Shown one piece after another: positions 1 to 12,900 of a DNA stretch of 64,000 nucleotides. How positions within the stretch are numbered: position 1 is the first letter of the stretch; each line of letters begins with the position of its first letter. The stretch is taken from assembly GCF_949628265.1 (NCBI RefSeq), contig NC_088786.1, positions 29,967,681-30,031,680 on the forward strand. Reading direction: 5' to 3'. This DNA is from Cloeon dipterum (taxonomy: Eukaryota > Arthropoda > Insecta > Ephemeroptera > Baetidae). The translations under genes and the position numbers were made by a program. The notes below the pieces were generated by a model. The model was not told where the DNA came from. It did no database searches and saw only the letters and a program-made list of their open reading frames with translations.

Positions 1-3000
1 AAAATCATAATACCCATGTGGCTGATTAGATCGATTCTTATCTCAAAAAGAGAAATGAAACACGCGGCTTAAATGTCCAGAGGCAGCGAGTGTGAACATA
101 TTTTATTGCTCATTGTTAGCCGCTAAATTCCTCCAGGAGGCAAACAAATAAATTCTCCTCGTGTTAGAACATAATATCTGGACCAATAAAACATGCTCGC
201 CAGAGGCAGTCAAGGGAGGCAAACGATGAAACTCAAGGGGCACACCGAGTACATATAAAACGTTCTTGACTGCTGTGGCAAATTAATAATACGCGCGCAC
301 CAAGAGCGAAACTGAGGGCCTCTAATAGGAGGCGCAGCACCTTTCAAGAAACAGCCGGCCCATAAAATTAGCCAGCCAGCCGCTCGACAGTTTGATTTAT
401 TCATTCAAATACACTCGTGCAGTCGAATAAAATTTTGGCCACCCTGCAGAGAATTTATGGTGAGAAGAGAGCGAGTTTGCTCTTTATTCATCCTCTTTTT
501 CGTTATTTAGAGCTGTTCGCTGTGTTTTAACGTTCAGCCAGATTCCAGGAAACGTATATGTTCTTTCCTCTTTTTTTCTTGAAGTAAATCTTATAACAAG
601 AATTTAGGCAACTTTGTTCAACCTAATTAAATCAACTTTTGAAGAATGTGTGAGGTTTGCATTTTTTTTTGTAGATAAAAATTTGTAAAAGCTTCAAAAT
701 TGCAATACAATTTTAGATTTTTAAATTAATAAAAAATATATATTTTTACAGTTCAATTATCATACTACCTTTTAAAGCAAATTTTTAAAAAGATAATAAG
801 GTTACAAATTTTACTCTCTATTTCTAAGAGACTCGGACGTGTGGTAATTATCACGTAGCCTCGACGCGCTCGTTTGGCCGCCAAAAGTCGCAACTCGCGA
901 GCGATGGCGCATTCCTCGGACCGCACATGGTAATTACGCCGTGAGTCGACTTGGGAGGTGCTGGCGTTTGTTAATCAGCACCGCCGACATTGTTGGCAGC
1001 GGCCATTGTTGAGACCACTCCTCCTGCAGGCAGGTGCAAATTCACCAATTAAATACACGCCTCTATGGTGAGCTGGCATTAGACAAAAAAGGAACATTGC
1101 GAATAAAAGGACACACAGAAAGCGGATATGACGAGGAGGAAACTTTACAATTCAGGTACGTCGCATAATTATATTAAAGTTTCTTACAGGTTTGAGCTTT
1201 TTGCTTGGTGTTAAAAAACACGATTTCTGATTGAAAACTGGGAGGTTTCATTTTAATCATTTAACCAAAAAAAAATACTCGTCTGAATCACGCAAGCAAT
1301 TTTCCGCTCAGCCTTGTTATAGGAAAAATGAATAAAAAATTATTCTAAATATTTTTATTCGAATAGACTCTTTTTCTGCGTAAATTGCAGCCTTGGTGAG
1401 GAGATGCGCACTGAGCTGATTGTGAGAGCAAATGGAAATGGTGAGTGGATGGAACGCACCTACGCTACAGACAAAGGTCCACAGTACGCCTGAGTGAGTC
1501 ATTTCGCAATGTGTGCATATATGTGTGTGTTGACTTCAGTTGGCTGTATGATTGTTTGCATGTGTGCGGTCAAGAGAATGGAGCTGTGGCTGAATCACAC
1601 AATCGCTGCTGTGGAATGCGAAAACAATGGGAAAATTTCCAGTGCATAATGTCTTTTGGCTGCATGAAAGCGTGATTCTTTATTTACTTGAAAATGAGCT
1701 TTAGAGGCTGAGCAGCAACAAAGTATTTCGTGCCTTCATTCATAAACCTGGTGCTTTTTAAAGAGTTCAATTGAATCCTGTTTATAATTTTTTAATTCTG
1801 TTGCATTTCAAATAGAGTCTAAAATAAGAACATATTGTACTGTTTTTAGTTAAATTCTGGAAAGTTAAATTTATAATATTTTTTCCATGTTGTGACTTCG
1901 AAATCTTTGGGTTGCAACAATGAGAGCTATAAATAAATTGTTGTGATTTTTGGCGTGTAAGTATGTAGATAATATTTTTTTTTAAAATAGAAACTATTCT
2001 GTATTTTGTAAATAATAACAACGATAAAGATTTAAAATTAAATAGCCCGTTTTTATTTGGTTTCAGTGGTCCTGTTGTAAGTGGCGAATCTGGCACCGCT
2101 CACACTCGCGTTAACTCAGTTTGTAACCTATAGATGTCGCTATTCTTTGTGATAAGCTTTTCTCATTTATCCTGTATAATTTACCTTCACTGACAACTCC
2201 CTTAAGCACGTCGAGGGTCACCAAATATGGGGAATGCGTCGAGATAAGTCAAACCCCACACTGTTTTAAAGGCTCTACTTATTTTAACATATTTTTTCAA
2301 AATTGGTTTTAATTTGTAGATTTAATTAAATTAAATAACACTGTTGATTCCTGCCGCCATTACAATTTTTTAAATTTCATTTTTAGGCTGCTCAGACAGC
2401 AAGTGAGGTCACAGTTTGCCGAGTAGCACAGCACAAGGATTTCTTTTCATTCGCAGGTTCTCAGTCAACTTGACGGGTTTAATTTTTTGCTCTCTGGGCA
2501 GCCAGTGGCGTGACTAATGCGCACCTGAACTCGTCGGCGACTTGGAATTAATGCGGCAGCTCCTCTCAAGTGACTTTCCTAGCGAAAAAATGCGCATACG
2601 CCTGGGCAGCAGTCGTGTTCCCAGCAGCATAGAATGGCGCATGCAAAAGACAAATGCACACTGCTTTCTCTGATCAATGAGGATTTGCATTCGAGCAAAT
2701 AAATGGCCTGCTAACCTTTGCAAAAGAGATGCTTGGGGAATTCGCTGCTCGCATACGCGCGGCGCGGCGCGGCTCTTCTACCCTGCATCAAGTGCGCGCA
2801 ATGAATTTTTTCCGCACACATGACTGATTGTGACTGCTTTTTTCATTCCTTGGGATTAATAAATATTGTATGAGGCTCGCCGTTTTAAGCATTCATGAGG
2901 ATCCAATCGAGCATTTTTCCTCGTTCCATGGACATTGCTGCATTCAATTGCGATTTTCTTCACTTTGATCAAAAATAAAATATTGAACTGATAAAAAACG

Positions 3001-5030
3001 CTTTCTCAAAATTAATCTTACGTCAAACAAAATAAATCCTGACCTATTTACAACTGTCATAATCATAACAAGCATATTTGATGAAACTTTCAACAGAATT
3101 TATCTGCAGTGAAATTAGTGAAAATGGTTTCTTTGTAGAAACGAAATTTCTAAATAATTTAATAATGATAATTCAACCTAAACAAGCGTTTCATGTTAGT
3201 TTTCTATTTTTCTTTTATTTACAACGAAATTTAAAAAAGGGCCATGATTTATTTAAAAGCATGCCTTTGTCTGTTGAAAAATTTGAGTGTTCAAAAAATA
3301 TTCATCAAATTTTTATGAGTTAAAAATCCAGAATGTATGCCTGGCAACCTACCATGTAGAACTAGACCTTTGATTTGAATCAGATTTTGCTAGGCTGTGA
3401 ATAAAAACAAGATCTTGTTAGTTTGCTCTCTGTTGTGTGCTCAACAAGTTATCTGCCATTCTACATCCAACTTTTTCGCTCCTATATAATCTTATTGCGT
3501 GTATGCGCGTGGCCGCGGCTGGGAATTTGTGTGACAAAGTTTTATGTGCTCGTCATTCTTCAAGCATAAAATTTAACGGTAGGCAAATCTTGAGCTCCTC
3601 TCTTTTTAGTCAGAAAAGGAAAGGAGAGCGGAGGGAAAACGAAAGACATGGCCTTCTCACCGAAAAAAGTATCTGGGAAGGGATCAAGAGAAAAAGCCGC
3701 ACTCTGGCAGCGATCAAATAAAGAGATTGAAGGGCTATCAAATAGAATTGTATCGGAAAATGTTTGTCCTTTTTTAACAAGCTGCCTTGTGCGTCGGTTG
3801 TTCCCCTTGCGCCGTTCGAGCTGCAGCTTGCCCTCCATCCTCGTTCAGGAGACCATTATTTTAATACAAAATATGGAAAATAAGAGAAGGTTCCAGAGGA
3901 AAAAAGCCATTGATATTTTATGTAAACCCTTCTTGTTAAAAAAACGATCAACTCCTCAGTACTTTTTATGTGAAAGAATTTATTTTATTTGGCTTTCTTG
4001 CTATCGCTTGTTAACAGGTATTTCTCTCACCAAAACCAGACACTGCGCGTCATGCGTCATCGATGCGGTTTCAATTGTAAAAAGAGAGGAACGCTGAAAA
4101 AATAATACCGCAGACTGTGTAGGTCATCCGCTGATGTGAGTCCAATGGAGAATGAACCATCGTCATTGTGAAAGCCTTCCACTTGTTTTACATCCCTACG
4201 CCGCGAACCATTTTAATTATATGTCACCTTCAACTTACAAGTTTGTATCCCTCGGATCCCTCGTTGAAAATTTATTATTTATAATTTTTAACTGGCGTTC
4301 GCAATGAGCAACAACAAAAACGTTGATGATTCGTGAGAGTGTCCAATTACTTTTAAATTTATTATTCGCACGACGGAGAATCTCCGAATCCCTCTACGTC
4401 TCTATTTTAGTAATTGGACACGTCCAAATAAATAATGGACGGTGCATCAAATAATTCTCCACATCTCATTAATTTGTCTAATACACTCTCCAAGAAGAAG
4501 GAGGAGGAGAGAAAGAGCGAGCGTCTGGCTCAGTTAATAATATTTCTGTTCGCCTTCAAAAGAGTGTTGAAAATCCTTGGAACACCGTGTGGAATTCACG
4601 TCCGACCCACAGTTTTGATTAATGCGCCGCTGCCGAGCAGCCAGCTTTCGTAATGAATCGCCCTTTCAACTTTCGGATGCCGAATTTATTAAGCGCGCTA
4701 TACATGCGTGTAATGTAATGACATCTCATTTCTGTTATTAAAGTTGAAAAAGGCCGAGAGTATACGATTTTATTTATTCTCCGTTTTTATTTTTCAGGCA
4801 GGAATTGAAAAGAATAGTAGGCGAGGGGTTCCGCTCGACCATAAATTATATTTGTTCTCATCTTGAAAACTTTTCAGCTGCGAGTGAGGGAAATCGTTAA
4901 TTGGGGAGATTTCCACCTCGAGATATTTTACAACGCGCGGCACGCTTGTTTCTTCTAAGCGCTCGCATTTTTTTGCGTCAGCAGGCCAGTTTTTATTTCA
5001 ACAAATTGACTTGTTGCTGTTCTCCTCTCC
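1..5030. other. Noncoding AT-rich DNA with GC-richer islands
   Basis: No coding exon is recognisable. The longest open frame here (about 149 codons, near 3,648-4,097) has no family resemblance and overlaps equally long frames on the other strand. GC-richer islands lie at roughly 835-1,090 and 2,490-2,830, separated by poly-A/T-rich DNA. The first island contains TAATTA-like homeodomain-type sites beside CG-rich sequence, as cis-regulatory DNA often does. That reading is inference only. Confidence 0.6.
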
Positions 5031-5036
5031 CTAGAG

Positions 5037-5071
5037 TATAAATAGCAGAAGGTCCATTTAAAATCTCATTT
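5037..5071 (+). promoter_or_regulatory. Candidate TATA plus initiator core promoter
   Basis: A strong TATA box (TATAAATAG, from 5,037) is followed by TCATTT, which fits the arthropod initiator consensus TCAKTY. The presumed start A is at 5,068, 31 bases downstream of the first T of the TATA box and inside the normal 28-32 base window. No coding exon follows nearby, so it would have to start a noncoding leader or a noncoding RNA. Chance occurrence in 40 kb of AT-rich DNA is quite possible. Confidence 0.3.
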
Positions 5072-8000
5072 CGCGGAACCTCTCACAGATATCTTTCTTT
5101 TTGAAAGCTACAATAAAAGGCTGATTTTTACCAAGCAAAGACTTTTGTTGCCCTAGATATTGCGTCAGTCGAGACTAATTAATTTCACTTCTAAGGGGAG
5201 AATCTATATTTAGTTCGACTCTGTAGAACTTAATTTTTCTCGGATGCATTTTCAAAAGTTAGTGCTATTAATGACAAAAATAACGATCGCGTGTCCAAAA
5301 TGGCTTGGAGAACTTCCTTGTATTAAGGCGTGGCTTTCTGTATCCTTTACATTGTGAAAGTGCCGCGCCGAATCGATGACTGATGCGAACCTCTCGTCAA
5401 GATATTATATTATTTTATCTAAAAATGGCCGGAATCAAGGTAATGTGAACCCATTAAAATAATTGGCCATAAATCTATACAGCTATCGGAGTGGCGGCGA
5501 GGAATAAGAGGAAATAATGGATGGGGATTGAGGGAGTTAATATTGCGCACGGTGATGGTATCGATTGCTATAGTGATGTCAGATATTGTAAAAAGCATGT
5601 TAATCTGTCTCTCTAAAGATGTTTTTAATAATCTGAGAGGCACAACTTATAAAATTTATGTAGTTATCAAGATTTCCTAGATTTGCTAATATTATAAAAG
5701 CACAGATCAAGTAGAAGCTTTTATGATTTTAAAAAATGCAATTTTCTTGCTCCAAAAGAGAATATTGTTTTGATGACTAAAAATAGATTTTAATCTTAAA
5801 TCACAATCAGTTCTGTCTCTCGACAGACATCAATAGAAACATTTCAAAATAAGCAAAGACCAATTCTAAAAAAGAAAATAATTGAAAGCACGTCCAGTCA
5901 ATGTTTGCATTATAGGAAGAAAATGTATTTTAACGTATTTTGCGATATTTTCCTCTGATATATCATATAGATGGCTACAGTGATAATTTAATCGGCCACC
6001 ACAGGCGATGAGATTTGGATTTTTACCTGGCGGCGCGCCGACAACTGCTTTTTCGTCTCGTATCAGGGCGATAAATCAGAAAACAAACTCGTCTTGATGA
6101 GATGAAACAAGAGAACTGGCCCACAGGAATCCGTGCCCGAACTTATAGGCATAGACAGGGGACAAAATTCCGAGTTTGTGTGTGGCACGTCCCTCCTTCG
6201 CTAGACCCGCTTACAAATAAATTAAATAGCCCAATAAATAGAAAGATAAACCTAGAAAAACAATAAAAACAAACGCAGGGGCAGCCCCCATATAAAGCAG
6301 ATTATTAATTTTAAATGGCTACAGGTTGCTTTCCTTTTTCCGTGCCAAGGACAAAAAACTTAATTACTGGAAGGACAGTAAAGAAGTTACAGCCTAGGAC
6401 TGCTCTTTTAAATATTTTCCCTTCGCCCAGGGTGTGCTGTTCGACGCTGTGGGGTCAAGAGAATCGCTTTTAGATTCTTTTCCTTCTTGTGTCAGGGCTC
6501 TACACGATGATCATCAATCACAGTGCGTGAGCAAGAGCTGTGCAGCATACAGATTCCACTGGCAAGTGATGCTGAAAGCTCATCCTCTCGTAATTTGAAT
6601 CGGTGTTATATCTTTTAAATATTATTATCTCACTTGAGATGCTAAACATTTTGTAGGATCAGATGCAGTTATTGAAATACCAAGCAAATACATACAGTAA
6701 TAAAATGTTTTGAACGCATTCAGGTGCACTTTGCACATTATAAGTCTTAAACACATTCAAATTTAACAAAGATTTTTACCTTAATATAGTCGCATTGTAC
6801 AGTTGGAATTGAAGTTAATAATTTTAATGTTCTTTCAAATCTGCCTTCTCATCCAAAAATGTGCAATCATGTCAAATGAAAAAAGAATAATGTGTAAATT
6901 AATTTGTGTGTTGTGTCATAGCAAGACAAATGCTCCTGTTCAATCACAAAAAAAGAAAAGCTTGCAAATGGTTTGAGCATCTTTTCAAACTACTCTCGAG
7001 GCACCCCCATTTCAAATAAAAATTGTTGGAAATTTATTGCATAAACTAAGAATGTGATTTTTAGAGTTTCATCATCTACCGAGGATAATGCGAGTAAATA
7101 ATTCAAATGTAAGTTTTATGTCTTCATGAGCACATATTAATCGAGTATTCCAGCAAATATAAATTAATCAATTCAACTGAGACAGGGAAAGAATGGTACA
7201 GGCAAAAGATTCACCTTGTGTGTCCCTCGAAGAAAATAATAGCGCTACAATACAATCCTTATCTATTCACTTTCGCCCCCCGCCGTTTGCTGCAGCCTAA
7301 AAAGGCAGTCAAACAATAAACCCATATTTTTATAACGCTCTTGCACCAGGATTGATAAAATCGTCTTCCACGGAGATCATGGCACTGTGGGCTGTTTAAA
7401 TAGTGATGAAATGATTGTCACCAGAAGTTTATTTCTCATCATTAAAATCCACCTAGGGGAAATGAAGGCTCGTTGACTCAGGTTTCAGTCGCAGGTCGAT
7501 GTGGTTATTTCTTTATAACCGGCTACCTGCATGATATTCATGTTTCTTACGTTTCGATCGCACGGGAATATAACTGTAAATTGAGGTCATACTCAACGTT
7601 CTAAAAAAACAAGTACATAGTCAAAAAAGTTTGCTGGGTTTGGAGAAACTTTCTTTTTGGGCGAACTTCCATACTCTTCAGTCATTTTTTCATCGACGCA
7701 AATAGTGAGCAAAAACGAATATTCAACACAGAGAAGAGAATATATATATTTACTTAAAACGGCAAACACAGAATAAAAGTTTAAATAGAAAAAACAAGCA
7801 GGCCGGTGTTTTAGGTCCTCTGAGAACCACCATCTTACATTTTTGCGGCCACAAAAGAGTTACTTTTAATGCCGCTAATGAGCCAACAGTGAAATATGAA
7901 ATACCAAACTGCGCCTGTTTCTCCTGACCAAAAGCGACCGCTCGCTGTACCGCACGTACGTGTCTGTATACGTACACGTTTTCCGCCAAATGAATAATTC

Positions 8001-10004
8001 AGCACGTGTCGGGGGCCACCTGATTAGCGGCCAGCCCTAAAAATGGCCTGCCTGTCTAATTGGCGCATCCGTCAGCTTTTCGGCCTTCTAATTTGGGCAT
8101 TGCCCGTCCCGACTCGAATACCAGCAGCATTTTTACCCACCAATTACAGCGCCAAATATAAAAAAGAACAACCAGCGCGCCGCGCACTGTGCAGCATGCG
8201 GCGGAGAGAGAGATGCGTTTAATGAGATGGGTATCGCCGACTCCATTAAAGGGGTAAACAATGCGAGCCGCACGCACAAAATTCAGGCTCTTTCTGGCCG
8301 AGTTTGTATTTTATTTATTTCCGAGCCTGCCAGCAGCAGTGGCAGAGCGGCCGATGTGTATTAAAATACAAAGGCCCACCTGCCGCTTTTTGTCATTGCA
8401 CCGCCCGAGCCATTGTTGTGGAAATGAGCTGCTTGGCGCGCCAGGGAATATTTTTAACACACTTATCAATCATTTTGATGAGACACATTCTTGACTTAAA
8501 TGCTTTTGACATTCTGTTAAACTACTCACCGCAGCCAGGAGATTCACCTATAAATTAAATTATACGCCTTTTTAGGTAGTTTCTGCCGGAAATTTTTAAT
8601 TTGCTTTCATCGTTCAAAGAGATTTAATAATTTTCAAATATTTCATAGGTAACTCATGAATCCAGGATTCTAAAATTATATGTTAAATTCCAGTCTTAAA
8701 TGAGTAAACATAATTTGTTATATTAGCGTTACTTGGGATTTTTGTTTAACTGGCCATTTTCGTAATTCTAAGGTCTTTCACCTTTTCCAAGTTTTATAGA
8801 GGAATTCTAATTCACGTTCAGTGTGTTTTTTTTTGCAATTAGTGATGTGAGAGATTTCTATTCAGTTTGAGATTTGCATTAAAAATTAATTATTCAAAAA
8901 CTGACGTTAAATTCCAAACCGCAAGAAATACATTTTCAAATTCCTTAATCAATATATATTGTCATTTGATGTTTTGATAGAACATAATTGTATTTGCTTT
9001 GCTTAAAAGCTTTGTTGATTTTTCTTTTACAAAAAGAATTAAATTCGTATTTTATATACTAGGCTGAAATTTAGCAACCGTTGAAAAGCTATAATGCTCT
9101 ACATATTTTTTGATGCATCAAATGAAAGAGTGGTTAAATGGAGGTAGACTGTTGTTTTTCTTTCGATGAGCGATACAACCTCTTTGCAAGATCATAAATG
9201 CTTGCAACTATATACCATGACATAACAAGCAACGAGAAGCTAAATTACAAAATATCACTTTAGAGCAGATTATATCAGATTGAAAGCCTGAAATAAAATC
9301 ATAAATATTTAATTATCATCCATTCCGGGCTGCAGTAAAATCAGTAAAGCAGGCTGCGCAGAGCATCTCTCACAATCAGCCGGTGCAGAGAACGCGCGGG
9401 CTTTAATGCTTCTCAGCGGCTTCCTCAACTAAAAGTGAACACAATGGCTCATTTTATTGCACCGGCAGGAATTATTGAGCAGGTTTATCTGATGGTGAAC
9501 ATTTATACGCGCGCGTACATCCCAGATTGGAAATATAGCTGACCGCGCGCGTAATACTTGGTGTATATGTTTGTATCAGTTTTGTCCATCTGACCAATAA
9601 AACGCAGCAACCGTCCGAGAGATCGGCCTTAAAAAAGAGGCATGCCATAAAGTTCCTAACAATCGTGTCGTTCAACAATGCAGATTGCTGCGGTTCAATT
9701 TCCACAATCTAATCGAAGAATTTCTACTGCCGAATTTTATAGCTTCAAAATACCGCTTTGGTTAGGAATGATTCGGGTTCAATTCAGATTATATGGACAT
9801 CAATTTTATTCGTATTTTGTCTTTCCAAAAACAGGTCAATAACCGATACACTAGAATTCGGACTTGCCACACAATGGGCCATATCTTAATAAAAGGAAAT
9901 CACTAGCTTCAACTCAAGAAACATTCTTAGAATGATGAGCCTACAGATATCATCAATATCATTAATCTAACAATATTATCTTTGTTTTGATATGCCCATT
10001 TTAT
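5072..10004. other. Noncoding DNA with GC islands
   Basis: No credible exon. GC-richer islands are seen at about 5,990-6,210 (with a GGCGCGCC core), 7,980-8,460 and 9,350-9,600 (with two short CG-alternating runs). Between them the DNA is AT-rich with homopolymer runs. Short open frames occur on both strands of the islands without any recognisable domain. Confidence 0.6.
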
Positions 10005-10317
10005 CCCTCTACGAGGACCGGGAAGGGCGCGCACTGCACTAGCACGAATGCTGAAACCCGGGTCCAAATAACACCGCGAATGGATAACTTGGGCGCACCA
10101 GGCCGCACAGGGACCCAGCCTGGACCCAGCCCACTGAAGGGTCACTTGTCTTGCCTCCGCACCGAGGACTACATTGAAACGCTAGACATTCGTCCCGTGA
10201 AGCCAAATCACGCATGCTGGAAAGGTGCAAACCAGCAAGTAGCGAGTCGGCGCCGGTGCGCCTCCCAGCCCGTTGAGCAATTCGAGTCACTAAACTAACC
10301 ACTTTTTGCCATCTCTG
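10005..10317 (-). repeat. SINE-like dispersed repeat, copy 1 (minus orientation)
   Basis: Read on the minus strand, this segment aligns with 12,607-12,900. Both begin GAGATGGCAAAA, continue through GTGACTCGAA and GGCGCACCGGCGC, and keep ACTTGCTGGTTT and CACCTTTCC in the same order. The copy is diverged and has small indels, especially in its last third. Boundaries are approximate (a few tens of bases at the 3' side). No tRNA-like A/B box pair is convincing, so SINE-like describes size and dispersal, not proven origin. Confidence 0.7.
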
Positions 10318-11190
10318 GCGTTTTATTTTAACAAGAAATATTGAATATAAACTAAGAGACAGATTTTCCAGACCTGAAGAGATTCAACATAATATCTTTT
10401 CAGAAAACGAGAATTTTACAACACGTACAGTATCCGTGGAAGATCTAAAAGGTATATGGGTCATTCCAGAGACGTTAAACCATTTTGATTTGCTGCAAAC
10501 AGCTCACATAAAGTCGCTGAGCCATTTCTCATACATCGCATTTTAATGTTGCAACGCATAAACTCCGGGGGCAGAATTTCCTTTCCATTTAACGCGCCGG
10601 TTGGAGCGGAGAGCGGTTACGGCAGTTTTGATTCGAGTTGAGCCCAATGGAGCAAAAGGCCGGGGCGAGCGGCGGCAGTAGCAGCAGCAGCAGCAGGTAC
10701 CAATGTGCATGTACTCCGAAGGAAGCCAACGCGTGTTTAAGTCTGGGGAAAGAGCTAGTGCACGCGGCAGGAGAACATGCACCCATAAATGGTTATATCT
10801 CCTGCTGCCGGGGTAGCATATGCACGTGAAACATGGAATTCGTTCCGCGGCGTCATTAATTGTGCGAGGCGAGCAGACTGCTCCTTTATTACTTACATTT
10901 GTCGGAATGATCGTGTGTGCATGTAAAGTTGCAAACGCTGCGCGAGTGCGAGATTTATCTCCTGCTGACGAGCGGGGAACAATGCATCGCACCACCAGCC
11001 ACCACCTTTCAGACTTGTTCTGCCATTCATCCCATCCCATCTTTCTTTTCATTAAAAGTTCGTTTTGCAAAAACCATACAGGCACACCTAAAAATAGGAC
11101 TGACTTTTTCCTTCACGTTTTCCCAAATCTTTCCTATAGTGTTATGACGCTTGTGTGAAGAAACGTATAGTTTTGTTTTATTTCACCAAG
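10318..11190. other. Noncoding, GC island with AGC repeat
   Basis: A GC-rich island spans about 10,550-11,050 and includes an (AGC)n run at 10,681-10,696. A 180-codon minus-strand frame (10,543-11,085) crosses it, but its composition is cysteine- and arginine-rich because of the repeat. It matches nothing recognisable and is not called as a gene. Confidence 0.6.
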
Positions 11191-11332
11191 TCATCCTGGT
11201 CCCGGCAAAATTGCGCAACGCTCAACAAACACCCAAATTTTCACTGTCGAATTGATTGTTGACCTTTTCTTGCAACAAGGAAATTCGCGTTTGGTTGTTG
11301 AAAGTTGCGCAATTTTACCGGGACCAGGACGA
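11191..11332. mobile_element. Short inverted-repeat element (MITE-like), 142 bp
   Basis: The two ends are inverted copies of each other. The left arm, 11,191-11,230, carries CCTGGTCCCGG and AAAATTGCGCAAC. The right arm, 11,293-11,332, is its reverse complement over about 40 bp with roughly 35-36 matches. A loop of about 60 bp separates them and codes for nothing. Such a foldback is typical of miniature inverted-repeat transposable elements. No clear target-site duplication could be fixed, so the superfamily is unknown. Confidence 0.7.
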
Positions 11333-12302
11333 AGATATAGCCTAAAAAACATTCACTTAAAAAAATTGGCCATTAGTGGCATCTCATGAAAGCAACGTAA
11401 TTAAAATATCCATTATTTTGAAAAACGAGTTTTCATTAAAATGAAAAAGCATCAAAGTAATGTAATTTTTGCAGCTATTTTCTTGAATAATGGCAGAGGC
11501 ATTGAGAACACAATCACCATCAAAATTTAATTTAGCCTTCAGTGTGGCAGTCTTGTGGGCCAGCCTGTAGGAACGGCAACACGGCGTCGTTAAACTTTTA
11601 CACTTCGCGAGATGCAAGCAGCAGCTCCGCCTTTGAAAGCGACATTGTTGCATAATCCACAGGCGCGCGATAAGTACATTCTTTTTCATCTCTTTGCTGT
11701 TTGTGCATCCTTGCTTCGTACACTTTTAAATTTGCGTCCATTTGCATGCAAAACACCCTGGAGATGAACGTGTGTTGCTCCAAGTGAGCAATAAAACTCT
11801 TCCGCTTATCCATCATGCAAATTATTTTTGCAACTAAGGCCAATGCAAATTTCGCCTCACCTCTCAGCCGACACGCCGAGTTAGTTTTCTTCCTCAAGCT
11901 CCGCGAAATTGAGCTTGTCCAATCAACTTTGATCTATGAAGTTTTGCGTCTTTTGCGCCGCTCTCCTGCGATCTCTCACACGCCCGACAACAATTTGCAT
12001 CTGCGACATATAAAAGGCGAATGCGGTAATAGAACTTGGCTGCGTTTTACAAATGAGTTGCAATAGTGCCGCGAGAAGGCGGACGTGAAATATCATACTC
12101 ATTTAATTTCCTACCACCTTATATAACTTTTAATTTCTTTGGGGGCATTTTAAATAGTGTCTCGACTTGTCTTAAATTTTTTATTTGCCTGCTTACATTT
12201 ATTCGTAGGAAACCAAGGCAAAGAAAATTATAGATGGAGTAAAATGAAACCACAGCCTGTTGGCTCGTATTGTTAAGGCATTCTTAGGAGTGTCAAAATG
12301 AG
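11333..12302. other. Noncoding DNA
   Basis: No exon recognised. Opposite-strand open frames of about 83-101 codons at 11.4-12.07 kb have no domain signature. A good TATA motif (TATAAAAGG at 12,009) lacks an initiator at the right distance. Confidence 0.55.
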
Positions 12303-12557
12303 AGGACGCTGTTTTTGAATATTTTACAGTAAATTAAAAAAAATTGAAATTGGGTGCAGTGCACCCCGTTTCAGAATTTTTCAACCCATTTCAGAATTCT
12401 GAAATTGGCTTCAGTGCAACCAGTTTCAGTATTTTTTTATTCAACTATAAGTTAATTCCTACTCATTTTCATATTTATTTTGTATAGGACGCTGTTTTTG
12501 AATATTACACGGTTAATTAAAAAAATCTGAAATGGGGTGCAGTGCACCCCGTTTCAG
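12303..12557 (+). repeat. Direct repeat with three 31-nt palindromes
   Basis: A 21-base unit beginning AGGACGCTGTTTTTG occurs at 12,303-12,323 and again at 12,486-12,506. Each is followed, after an A-rich spacer, by a 31-nt near-perfect palindrome centred on GGTGCAGTGCACC (12,344-12,374 and 12,527-12,557). A third, degenerate 31-nt palindrome of the same design lies between them at 12,399-12,429. Next to it is a perfect 16-nt palindrome, TTTCAGAATTCTGAAA. The last palindrome can pair at 15 positions around a single central G, with one G-T wobble. Confidence 0.85.
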
Positions 12558-12606
12558 ATATATTATATGAGCTGTTCGGGGATCTAATACTATTGCTGCC
12601 TAATGT

Positions 12607-12900
12607 CTGAGATGGCAAAAGATAGTTAATTTGGTGACTCGAAATGCTCAAATAGCTCAATGAGCTGGTGGGCGCACCGGCGCTGACTCACCACTTGCTG
12701 GTTTTCGCACCTTTCCTGCTGCTTTCGGCGTTTCAATAAAAGGCCTTGGTGCGGGGAGGCAAAAGATGGCCACATTGGGCCCAAGCTCTTCTGCGGCCAC
12801 TCTGGCTCCATATTATCCGCTCAGAGTTGTTATTGGGACTCAGTGAGCTCATATCCCACGGGATGTGCTATGCAGAGGTTAAAAAAATATATAATATTTT
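12607..12900 (+). repeat. SINE-like dispersed repeat, copy 2 (plus orientation)
   Basis: This is the best-preserved copy of the family. It starts GAGATGGCAAAAGATAG and passes through GGCGCACCGGCGC. It ends CACGGGATGTGCTATGCAGAGG followed by an A-rich tail running into AT-rich DNA. The A-rich 3' end and about 290 bp length fit a SINE-type retroposon. It contains no open frame of note. Its 3' third matches 34,785-34,915. Confidence 0.75.

Noticed and set aside
3648..4097. 149-codon plus-strand frame
   Set aside because: No domain; low-complexity lysine/arginine composition from purine-rich DNA; opposite-strand frame equally open.
10005..10317. tRNA-derived head in the SINE-like repeat
   Set aside because: TAGTTTAGTG and ACTCGAATTGC vaguely resemble A and B boxes but lie almost next to each other, too close for a tRNA fold.
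10543..11085. 180-codon minus-strand open frame
   Set aside because: It reads through an AGC run as poly-cysteine, has no domain, and overlaps other frames open on both strands of a GC-rich island.
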